Shown here one piece after another: positions 1 to 5,802 of a stretch of DNA of 5,836 bases (within the stretch, counting starts at the first letter, position 1; each line of letters starts with the position of its first letter). The notes beneath the pieces are model-generated. The model was not told the origin of the DNA. It was given only the letters and a program-made list of their open reading frames with translations, and searched no databases. The translations under genes and the position numbers were made by a program. The stretch lies in contig SOJA01000180.1 of the NCBI GenBank assembly GCA_004376975.1, positions 1 through 5,836 of the forward strand. The letters are read 5' to 3'. The DNA is from Candidatus Bathyarchaeota archaeon. GTDB lineage: Archaea; Thermoproteota; Bathyarchaeia; Bathyarchaeales; UBA233.

Positions 1-1567
1 TTGGAGGATTACTTAGAAGGGCTCTTGCAAAAGACAATAGTTGCCTTTGTCCAACGGAGAGTCTCACTCCTCTTTCACCAACATCAGTTTCGTATCCTCG
101 TTGAAGATTGTTTATGAATTCGTGGATTCCGACGACGTTTGCAACCTGTTTAGCCTCGTCATCTGTTGCGTCAAGTTTTCCATATTTTATGTTTTCCATA
201 ATCGTTCCGGGAAAGAGGAAAGGCTCCTGCAAGACAACTCCCATCTGTTTATGAAGAGAGTTCAAAGTTACTTTTTGAATGTCATAGCTATCAACTGTTA
301 TGGTTCCTTTCTGTGGTTCATAGAATCGGCTGAGAAGCTTCACAATGGTGCTCTTTCCAGCTCCTGTCGGGCCAACAATAGCTAACGTTTTTCCAGGTTT
401 AACGTGGATACTTATAGTTTCTAATACCGGGCGATCCAGCTCGTAGCCGAAAGTTACATTGTTAAAGACGATTTCTCCTTTTACATGTGAAATCTCAATG
501 GCATCTGGGGCATCTGCGATTTCAGGTTTTGTGTCAAGAGTGACGAATATTCTTTCCGCTGCTGACATGGCTGACTGGATAGTGTTGTAGAACGTTGTCA
601 CATTCACTAATGGTCTGAAAAACTGGTTCACATAAAGGAGGATCGCTATAACTATTCCCAGTGTTATTCCTCCGCTTATAATCAACATTCCGCTGAACCA
701 GAGGACAACACATGTTCCGATAGTTCCAACTATATGTACAGTCGGCATTAAGAGAGCAAAGAGTCTGCCGGCTTGAACGTTAGCTTGCAGGTTTTCTACA
801 TTTGCTTGTCTAAAATCTTTCATGGTGTCTTGTTCTCTTGTAAAAGATTGAATTTCTCTCACGCCTGAAACGCTTTCTTCAAGTCTGCTTGTGACCACTG
901 CTATTTTCTTACGTGTTGCCCTGTAAGCCTTTCTAAGCCTAGATTGGAAGATAAACATCAGTAATATAAGGGGGGGTATAACTGAAAGTGCGGCCAAAGT
1001 CAGAGGTACGCTCAGGAAAAGCATTATCGCTATAATGCCTACAAGAGTCAAAACATCGCTGATCAAAGTAATAACTCCTTGGACAAATACTTGGCTTAAA
1101 GTATCTGTGTCATTAGTAACCCGTGAGATTATTTCACCAACTTCAGATCGGTCGTAGAAACTGAATGAAAGCTCTTGAAGATGCGAGAACAACTGTTTCC
1201 TCAATTCGTTCACCATGTTCTGTCCCATCCAAGACATCTGATATATCCGCTGATAGTTAGCGATCCAGTTGACGAGACAAACGCCGACTAGAATTATAGA
1301 TATGAACGTTAGTCCGGTGAGGTCGCCGTTTGCAATGTAGTTGTCAACGGCAACCCCAAGCAGATAAGGAGGCAAAAGTCCAGCTAAAGAAACAGTAACC
1401 ACTGCGGCCATTGTGATTGTGAATCTCAGTTTGTATTTCAGTAAGTACTTAAGTAGCCTCGTTATCAGTGCTCTATCTGAAATTTTTCTTCTGTCCCTTT
1501 TTTCTTCGCGATCCAAACCAAGTCTATGTCCATGTCCAGGTCCATGTCCAACATGATATCCAGTCAT
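1..1567 (-). CDS. Heterodimeric ABC exporter subunit (TMD-NBD half-transporter), 3' end beyond window
   Basis: This is the second subunit of an ABC multidrug/lipid-type exporter that would act in the cytoplasmic membrane. I read 522 codons without a stop from the ATG at 1567 to the window edge; the family is usually about 580-600 residues, so roughly 70-80 are missing. Six membrane segments lie at about residues 45-66, 83-102, 163-183, 185-205, 265-290 and 303-320. The nucleotide-binding domain shows an A-loop Tyr375, Walker A GPTGAGKST (399-407), Q-loop Gln447, and the signature LSVGQRQ (503-509), where the third position is Val instead of Gly. Walker B, D-loop and switch His fall outside the window. 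The start is fixed by an ATGA overlap with the upstream subunit and by GGAGG 10 bases ahead of it. The N-terminus is His/Gly-rich (HVGHGPGHGHR, residues 5-15), which is unusual. Substrate cannot be told from sequence. Confidence 0.93.
   Translation of the reverse strand, partial: MTGYHVGHGPGHGHRLGLDREEKRDRRKISDRALITRLLKYLLKYKLRFTITMAAVVTVSLAGLLPPYLLGVAVDNYIANGDLTGLTFISIILVGVCLVNWIANYQRIYQMSWMGQNMVNELRKQLFSHLQELSFSFYDRSEVGEIISRVTNDTDTLSQVFVQGVITLISDVLTLVGIIAIMLFLSVPLTLAALSVIPPLILLMFIFQSRLRKAYRATRKKIAVVTSRLEESVSGVREIQSFTREQDTMKDFRQANVENLQANVQAGRLFALLMPTVHIVGTIGTCVVLWFSGMLIISGGITLGIVIAILLYVNQFFRPLVNVTTFYNTIQSAMSAAERIFVTLDTKPEIADAPDAIEISHVKGEIVFNNVTFGYELDRPVLETISIHVKPGKTLAIVGPTGAGKSTIVKLLSRFYEPQKGTITVDSYDIQKVTLNSLHKQMGVVLQEPFLFPGTIMENIKYGKLDATDDEAKQVANVVGIHEFINNLQRGYETDVGERGVRLSVGQRQLLSFARALLSNPP
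1526..1549 (-). repeat. Tandem hexamer repeat coding the His/Gly-rich N-terminus
   Basis: Four head-to-tail copies of a hexamer (plus strand ATGTCC, ATGTCC, AGGTCC, ATGTCC; minus strand GGACAT with one GGACCT). It encodes alternating Gly-His, Gly-Pro, Gly-His, Gly-His near the start of the downstream ABC subunit. The six-base period keeps the frame, so copy-number change would lengthen or shorten the His-rich tract without breaking the gene. Confidence 0.8.
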
Positions 1568-3387
1568 TGCTCAGTTTCCTCCTGTTTTGAGGATGTATGC
1601 TCAGATACGGCTTCAACATTTGGTTTCTGTGTTTCATACAGAGTCTGATAAATCTGATAATAGGCGCCCTTCTTTGCCATAAGAGTTTCATGAGTACCTT
1701 CTTCCACGATCTCTCCTTTTTCGAGGAAAATAATTTTATCTGCGTTTCTGATTGTTGAAACTCGCTGGGTAATCACAAAGGCAGTCCTGTTCTTAAGCAC
1801 TGCCCGTAAAGCATGCTGAATCTCATACTCAGTTTCTACATCAACGCTTGAAGTTGAATCGTCTAAAATGAGTATTCTCGGGTTCATCAGCAAGGCTCTA
1901 GCTATGGCTATTCTTTGTCTTTGACCACCTGAAAGGGTTACTCCTCTCTCCCCAATCCTTGAATCATAGCCTTTGGGCAATGTGGAAATGAACTCGTGAG
2001 CTCTTGCAGCCTTTGCTGCCGCAACTATTTCGTCCATTTTAGCTTCTGGTTTGCCGTAGGCGATGTTCTCCTTTATTGTCATGGAGAAGAGAAATGTTTC
2101 CTGTGCAACTATGCCTATTTGTTTTCGAAGAGATTTGAGCTTAACATCTCTAACATCATAGTCGTTAACTATAATTTTTCCTGAGGACGCATCATAAAAG
2201 CGTGGGATAAGACGGATAATGGTGCTTTTTCCAGAACCTGTTGCTCCCAAAAGGGCTAAGGTTTCTCCAGGCTTTGCTTCAAAGGTTACGTTCTTTAATA
2301 TAGGTCTGCCTTTTCTGTAGCTGAAAGACACGTTTTCAAATTTTACGTGTCCCTTTAATTTTGGCAGCGTCAAGGCGTCTGGCTTCTCTTTTATTTCTGT
2401 TTCGGCATCTATGACTTCAAAGATTCTGTTGCCAGCAGCCATTGTTCGGTGGTAACCGGAGATGAACATACCGAAGAAACGCATTGGCATAACCAGCATC
2501 GCAAGGTACGCGTTAAACGCAACTAATGTTCCAATAGTCAATGTTCCAGTGATTACTTCGAATCCTCCGTACCAAAAGATTATGATTGTGCCTAATCCGA
2601 TGAGAAAACCTACGAGAGGTATGTAGAGCGCTCTAATTTTAGCTGAGGCTAATGTTGTTTGAAAGTACTTGTCATTCTTAGATGCGAACTTTTTTCTTTC
2701 AAAGTCTTCCTGTGCAAATGCTTTTACAACTCTGATTCCTGTGATGGCTTCATGTAAGACAGAAGTTAAGCTGCCATATTGTTCACGCATTTGAGTAAAG
2801 AGTGGCCGTATCTTTTTTCCAAATGAGTAGAAGGTAGCGAATATGCAGGGCATTATTGGCAAAATGAAGAGAGTGAGCATGGTGTTGATGGAAAACATCG
2901 TGTACAATGTCACAATGAGGAGGATAATGGAGCTTATGAGAAAAGTTAGTTGAAAACCTAAAAACCTACGTATTCTATCCATGTCAGTTGTTACTTTTGA
3001 CAAAAGCTGTCCTGTGTGAGTTTTGTCGTAAAACGCGAAACTTTGGTTTTGCAGGGAAGCAAATGCATCATTTCTGATATCATAAACCACTTTCTGGGAG
3101 AAGTAAGTGTTTGCATAGCGCTGAATGAAAGAAAACAAGCCAACTACGGCTGTGAGACCTATAATTTCCAGTATTAAAGTAAAAAGTGTGCTCTTGCCTA
3201 ATTCAATTTCTAATCTGTTCTCAGCAAGTGGAGTGATAACGTTGTCGATGGCTGCTCTGATTAAAAGAGGAACCTGTACACTTACAATTGTGCTAACAAG
3301 TATGCAACTTACACTGACTAGAAAAAGCGGCCAATTTCTTGAAATATATCGGCAGATACGTGTGAAAGTGCCCATCCGTGCAACCAT
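1564..3387 (-). CDS. Heterodimeric ABC exporter subunit with degenerate ATP-site residues
   Basis: A complete 607-residue half-transporter: an ABC type I exporter membrane domain (about residues 15-325, six helices) fused to a nucleotide-binding domain (about 347-585). Visible motifs are A-loop Tyr357, Walker A GATGSGKST (381-389), Q-loop Gln429, canonical signature LSGGQRQ (485-491), Walker B ILILDD (505-510) and D-loop SSVD (513-516). The residue after the Walker B Asp is Asp510, not the catalytic Glu, and the switch residue is Gln541 (VITQR), not His. In known heterodimeric exporters (LmrCD, BmrCD, TM287/288) these changes mark the subunit that supplies the non-hydrolysing site. It ends in a polar, acidic tail (about 586-607). 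Start: ATG 3387 is preceded only by a weak purine run; ATG 3375 is an in-frame alternative four codons later. First gene of the operon, overlapping the next by four bases. Probable role is drug, lipid or peptide export; the substrate is unknown. Confidence 0.95.
   Translation of the reverse strand: MVARMGTFTRICRYISRNWPLFLVSVSCILVSTIVSVQVPLLIRAAIDNVITPLAENRLEIELGKSTLFTLILEIIGLTAVVGLFSFIQRYANTYFSQKVVYDIRNDAFASLQNQSFAFYDKTHTGQLLSKVTTDMDRIRRFLGFQLTFLISSIILLIVTLYTMFSINTMLTLFILPIMPCIFATFYSFGKKIRPLFTQMREQYGSLTSVLHEAITGIRVVKAFAQEDFERKKFASKNDKYFQTTLASAKIRALYIPLVGFLIGLGTIIIFWYGGFEVITGTLTIGTLVAFNAYLAMLVMPMRFFGMFISGYHRTMAAGNRIFEVIDAETEIKEKPDALTLPKLKGHVKFENVSFSYRKGRPILKNVTFEAKPGETLALLGATGSGKSTIIRLIPRFYDASSGKIIVNDYDVRDVKLKSLRKQIGIVAQETFLFSMTIKENIAYGKPEAKMDEIVAAAKAARAHEFISTLPKGYDSRIGERGVTLSGGQRQRIAIARALLMNPRILILDDSTSSVDVETEYEIQHALRAVLKNRTAFVITQRVSTIRNADKIIFLEKGEIVEEGTHETLMAKKGAYYQIYQTLYETQKPNVEAVSEHTSSKQEETEQ
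1578..1582 (-). promoter_or_regulatory. Shine-Dalgarno site inside the upstream gene, for the second ABC subunit
   Basis: Read on the minus strand this is GGAGG, ten bases before the ATG at 1567. It lies inside the last codons of the first subunit, whose TGA stop (1566-1564) overlaps that ATG. The site plus the ATGA overlap points to coupled translation and near-equal amounts of the two subunits, as a heterodimer needs. Confidence 0.7.
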
Positions 3388-3420
3388 CTTTTTATACGTT
3401 ACAGTTTGTAACCATCGTGT

Positions 3421-3435
3421 TTCTTTAATATTTCA
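3421..3435 (-). promoter_or_regulatory. Candidate archaeal promoter of the ABC operon
   Basis: On the minus strand the stretch reads TGAAATATTAAAGAA: a TATA-like ATATTAAA with an A-rich, BRE-like segment before it. Counting the usual 26-27 bases from its centre puts transcription start near 3400, giving a leader of about 13 bases before the ATG at 3387. A second TATA-like run, TATAAAAAG (3396-3388), directly touches the start codon; it would place transcription start inside the gene, so I prefer the upstream element. Confidence 0.4.
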
Positions 3436-3520
3436 CTTGTTACGCATTTTTGGATTTAGTGATGGTTGGATTATTCGGATTGTTTGAAGTGTGTTACATA
3501 TGCTTTTTACCAGTATACGT

Positions 3521-3563
3521 GTGCGGGATCCAACCGCCGTATCAAAAGGGCGCGCTGACGCAC
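3521..3563. repeat. GC-rich nested inverted repeat in the divergent intergenic region
   Basis: A GC-rich island in otherwise AT-rich DNA. The outer arms GTGCG (3521-3525) and CGCAC (3559-3563) are complementary, and so are the inner arms CGCC (3535-3538) and GGCG (3549-3552), which enclose a 10-base loop. Unpaired stretches of 9 and 6 bases separate the two stems. It sits between the two divergent promoters. It could be an operator, a structured RNA or a decayed tRNA; nothing seen decides between these. Confidence 0.4.
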
Positions 3564-3608
3564 TTCTCTGTTTTTCACACAAGGAGATGGAACAAGAATT
3601 GAATTGGG

Positions 3609-3622
3609 AATATTTATATTTC
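3609..3622 (+). promoter_or_regulatory. Candidate archaeal promoter of the secreted peptidase gene
   Basis: An AT-only stretch with the TATA-like core TTTATATT (3613-3620), preceded by a purine-rich GGGAA. The usual 26-27 base distance places transcription start near 3643, which leaves a leader of about 16 bases before the ATG at 3659. This spacing is one reason for choosing that ATG over the TTG at 3644. Confidence 0.5.
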
Positions 3623-3658
3623 ATTTTTTTCTCTATCAAATGATTGAGTAAAGGTGAA

Positions 3659-5287
3659 ATGAAGAAATCAATAATCGTTTTGACGGTTGTTTTGATTTTC
3701 AGTTTAATTCCCGGCATTTCCTTACCTATGTATGATAACCCTCTTAAGAGATACGAAATAAACTATGAACGGTTTGAGGAAATTGAGATCGGTGATAGGA
3801 TTGTCTATTTCTATCAGAGGAAGATGGGTGAAGCTATTGTTGAGAAAGATTTTATAGTGTACCAATTTGATAAAGACAACGAAGAACTTTTAGCCAAAAA
3901 GACCCACTGGCGGGATGACTTGCCAAGAGATCTATCTCAGATAATGGTTGCTAAGGAACAAGCAGAGTCTATGGTTGAAGGAGAAGTTCAATGCAGCAAG
4001 CTGTACATCATATCTCCAGAATCTGACGTTTACCCAATCAATCCAACACCAAGAAATCCATGTTGGATTGTGAGAAGCATTAGTAATAGTGGATTGATTG
4101 TAACAATCATTGATGCAGTGGATGGTGAAATCTTAGGTTATGGTATTCCGCCGCCGTACACTGCATTCTCATTATCAGGTCCGCAGTTTTTCGAGCCTTG
4201 TTATGGCGTATGGTCTGATTGGTATAAGAACGCGGAGTTCTGGTTCAACGAGATGGGATACTCTGCTGAGGCTGTGTATTGGCCAACTGAGGAAAAAATC
4301 AGAAGCCATATTCAATCCAACGAAACTGCAATGTTTTATGAGATAGCTCATAGCGGAGGAAAAAGCACCCAATTCAAGAGCGGCTGTTCCAATGGAACTG
4401 GTCCAGAATACACTTACGCAACGGAAATCGAAGCATGGATTGCTGATTACCCAAAAATGCCATTCACGTTCTTGGCAAGCTGTTTTGCAATGTGTAACAC
4501 GAGCGATGGCACTCTCTCTTATGAATTCAGAAAAGGCTCAACCAAAGACACAGTTACCGTTGGATATTGTAATATGAGCGGTGAACAATGTTTTCTTTGC
4601 TGGCAGTACTCGATTGAATGGCAAGATACACTGTTCAATTACATGAATCAGAGCTACACAGTAAAAAATGCATTTGACCAAGCAAACGCAGACTATCCTG
4701 TGTGCGCAACTGCGAACTGTATGAGATTTGAAGGTGATGAGACTTTCAAGGTGGTTCCTATGGTAAAAAGAGTCCCTAACGCGCACGATGTGGCCGTAAC
4801 AAATGTTGCGTGCTCAAAAACTGTAGTTGGGAAGGGCTTCGCTCTTGGCTTAAACGTGTGTGTTGCAAACGAAGGCAGTTACCCTGAAACCTTCAACTTA
4901 ACCACTCACGCCAACACAACAGTGATCGACGCAGTTACAGACATCACCCTAACGAGTGGTGCCACCACAACTATCAGCTTCACATGGAATACTACGGATT
5001 TCGTTAAGGGCAACTACACCATATGGGCCTATGTTACTCCAGTGCCAAGTGAAAATGACACAGCGGATAACATTCTACTTGCAAACGAGAAAATTTGTGT
5101 TAGTATTCCTGGAGACGTCGACGGAGACAAGGATGTAGATATTTACGATGTTGTGAAGATCACGGGTGTTTACTTGTCTGAAAATGGTGACTCAGAATAC
5201 AAGCCTAACTCGGACATAAACGACGACGGCATAATCGACATATACGACGTGGTGATTTGCACAAGCCATTATAGACAAAGCTACTAG
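3659..5287 (+). CDS. Secreted caspase/gingipain-like cysteine peptidase candidate with PepSY-like, CARDB and dockerin domains
   Basis: A 542-residue exported protein, numbered here from the ATG at 3659. Residues 1-22 form a signal peptide (MKKS then a hydrophobic core). Residues about 30-160 resemble an FTP/PepSY propeptide domain, ending CWIVR...IIDAVDGEILGYG. Residues about 165-365 look like a clan CD (C25/caspase-like) peptidase: candidate catalytic His231 in AHSGG and Cys275 at the end of a hydrophobic strand (FTFLASC), 44 residues apart. A CARDB adhesion-type domain spans about 376-478 (HDVAVTNV to ENDTADN). A type I dockerin follows from 485, with calcium loops at Asp486-Asp497 and Asp519-Asp530. 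There are 15 cysteines and 10 N-glycosylation sequons, all from Asn221 onward. An in-frame TTG at 3644 would add five residues; ATG was preferred because MKKS begins a classic signal peptide, follows GGTGA (3653-3657, close spacing) and suits the promoter. Proteolytic activity is inferred only; HSGG departs from the usual HG. Confidence 0.9.
   Translation: MKKSIIVLTVVLIFSLIPGISLPMYDNPLKRYEINYERFEEIEIGDRIVYFYQRKMGEAIVEKDFIVYQFDKDNEELLAKKTHWRDDLPRDLSQIMVAKEQAESMVEGEVQCSKLYIISPESDVYPINPTPRNPCWIVRSISNSGLIVTIIDAVDGEILGYGIPPPYTAFSLSGPQFFEPCYGVWSDWYKNAEFWFNEMGYSAEAVYWPTEEKIRSHIQSNETAMFYEIAHSGGKSTQFKSGCSNGTGPEYTYATEIEAWIADYPKMPFTFLASCFAMCNTSDGTLSYEFRKGSTKDTVTVGYCNMSGEQCFLCWQYSIEWQDTLFNYMNQSYTVKNAFDQANADYPVCATANCMRFEGDETFKVVPMVKRVPNAHDVAVTNVACSKTVVGKGFALGLNVCVANEGSYPETFNLTTHANTTVIDAVTDITLTSGATTTISFTWNTTDFVKGNYTIWAYVTPVPSENDTADNILLANEKICVSIPGDVDGDKDVDIYDVVKITGVYLSENGDSEYKPNSDINDDGIIDIYDVVICTSHYRQSY
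5104..5272 (+). other. Dockerin type I module, two calcium-loop repeats
   Basis: This is the C-terminal part of the peptidase gene (residues about 482-538). Loop 1 has Asp at positions 1, 3, 5, 9 and 12 (486, 488, 490, 494, 497), with Lys at position 6 where Gly is usual. Loop 2 has Asp/Asn/Asp/Asp/Asp at 1, 3, 5, 9 and 12 (519, 521, 523, 527, 530), with Gly at 6. Both repeats share DIYDVV, yet the codons differ at several third positions, so this is an old duplication held by protein-level selection. Dockerins bind cohesins; no cohesin is in the window. Confidence 0.88.
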
Positions 5288-5320
5288 CGTTTACACATTT
5301 GCACAAGCGCGCGTTATATA

Positions 5321-5473
5321 CTATGCTTTTAGCTGCCGCTTCTTTCCACACTTCACGCAAATAGTCACGTTGATTGGATTTCTCGCACCACAACTAGTGC
5401 AGTACCAAACCTTGTAAGGTTCCGCGCGTCCAATCAAACGTTTTAGAATATTGAGCGGAGGAATCCAAGCCAT
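5321..5473 (-). CDS. Small zinc-ribbon protein (50 aa)
   Basis: An ORF of 50 codons plus TAG, read from the ATG at 5473. The C-terminal half is a classic zinc ribbon: Cys25-x2-Cys28 and Cys39-x2-Cys42, each pair followed by Gly (YCTSCGA and CVKCGKK), with ten residues between the pairs. The N-terminal part is short and hydrophobic/basic, and the tail is Lys/Arg-rich. No in-frame ATG, GTG or TTG lies between this ATG and the upstream stop, so the start is well defined; GGGGA four bases before it is a plausible ribosome binding site. It is convergent with the peptidase gene, with 33 bases between the two stops. Such small zinc ribbons may bind nucleic acid or protein partners; the exact role is unknown. 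Four correctly spaced cysteines make chance unlikely. Confidence 0.75.
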   Translation of the reverse strand: MAWIPPLNILKRLIGRAEPYKVWYCTSCGARNPINVTICVKCGKKRQLKA

Positions 5474-5502
5474 TGTATCCCCAAGATAAAGGTATCCTTT
5501 CC

Positions 5503-5518
5503 ATGTATAAAATATTTA
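5503..5518 (-). promoter_or_regulatory. Candidate archaeal promoter of the zinc-ribbon gene
   Basis: The minus strand reads AAATATTTTATACAT: a TATA-like element 30-45 bases before the ATG at 5473, with an A-rich BRE-like segment ahead of it. Transcription would start near 5484, giving a leader of roughly 10 bases that still contains the GGGGA site. Confidence 0.45.
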
Positions 5519-5596
5519 TTTCATACACATCATTCGCACGCTTCATGATCGTTCCTTGATCTATAAATTATCATTAGCAATGCATCACGCGTGTTA

Positions 5597-5627
5597 GTTT
5601 CTTCTAGTTTTTAATTCTAGAAGTAAC
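5597..5627. repeat. Inverted repeat with 10-bp stem
   Basis: Left arm GTTTCTTCTAG (5597-5607), right arm CTAGAAGTAAC (5617-5627), 9-base AT loop. Ten of eleven positions pair; the single mismatch is T5600 with T5624. On the plus strand it is followed by a T-rich tract (5632-5649), which would suit a terminator for plus-strand transcripts, but no plus-strand gene ends just before it. It could equally be a protein-binding palindrome. Confidence 0.5.
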
Positions 5628-5802
5628 ATCATCTTTATTGTTATTATTCAAAAATCGCAAGCTAAGAAACCTTTGACTACATCGTATGCGTTAAAATGCT
5701 GTACTCTTAATGAGTCCAACCAACTTGAAATACGTCTGATTCTATATTATTCTAAGTATTGGACAGGTTCTAATCAAGGACGTGAACGAATGAGGATGCA
5801 AA

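Larger units (their letters stand above)
5474..5802. other. Intergenic region, no gene recognised
   Basis: This AT-rich stretch holds the zinc-ribbon promoter, the inverted repeat at 5597-5627 and, toward its right end, an AT-rich TATA-like run (5741-5751) that could serve the gene beginning at 5803. The open frames in it are short (18 codons from 5503 on plus; about 30 codons on minus entering from the right edge, with a composition unlike protein). I see no tRNA, rRNA or CRISPR repeat in it. Confidence 0.55.

Noticed and set aside
41..385. Plus-strand open frame of 114 codons
   Set aside because: It lies wholly antisense to the ABC nucleotide-binding domain, whose minus-strand frame carries Walker A, Q-loop and signature motifs; it is a shadow.
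3452..3481. Three GGATT direct copies in the intergenic region
   Set aside because: Five-base repeats with uneven spacing (16 and 9 bases) are not enough to call an operator.
3458..3557. C/D box sRNA (GTGATGG as C box, CTGA at 3554 as D box)
   Set aside because: The boxes are about 90 bases apart, the C box is imperfect and no internal C'/D' pair or terminal stem is seen.
3587..3643. 18-codon upstream ORF (MEQELNWEYLYFIFFSIK) ending right before the peptidase gene
   Set aside because: AGGAG directly touches its ATG, leaving no spacing, and the TATA-like promoter of the next gene lies inside it; probably chance, although a leader peptide is not excluded.
3640..3651. Three-codon ATG ATT GAG TAA just ahead of the peptidase start
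   Set aside because: Too short to judge and expected by chance in AT-rich DNA.
3433..3717. Minus-strand open frame of 94 codons across the divergent intergenic region
   Set aside because: It covers both promoter candidates and the start of the peptidase gene, has no good ribosome site, and shows no domain-like pattern. Its Arg/Ser-rich middle comes from the GC-rich repeat.
5288..5320. Terminator between the convergent genes
   Set aside because: No T-run of five or more and no convincing stem in either direction; only a short GCGCGC palindrome is present.
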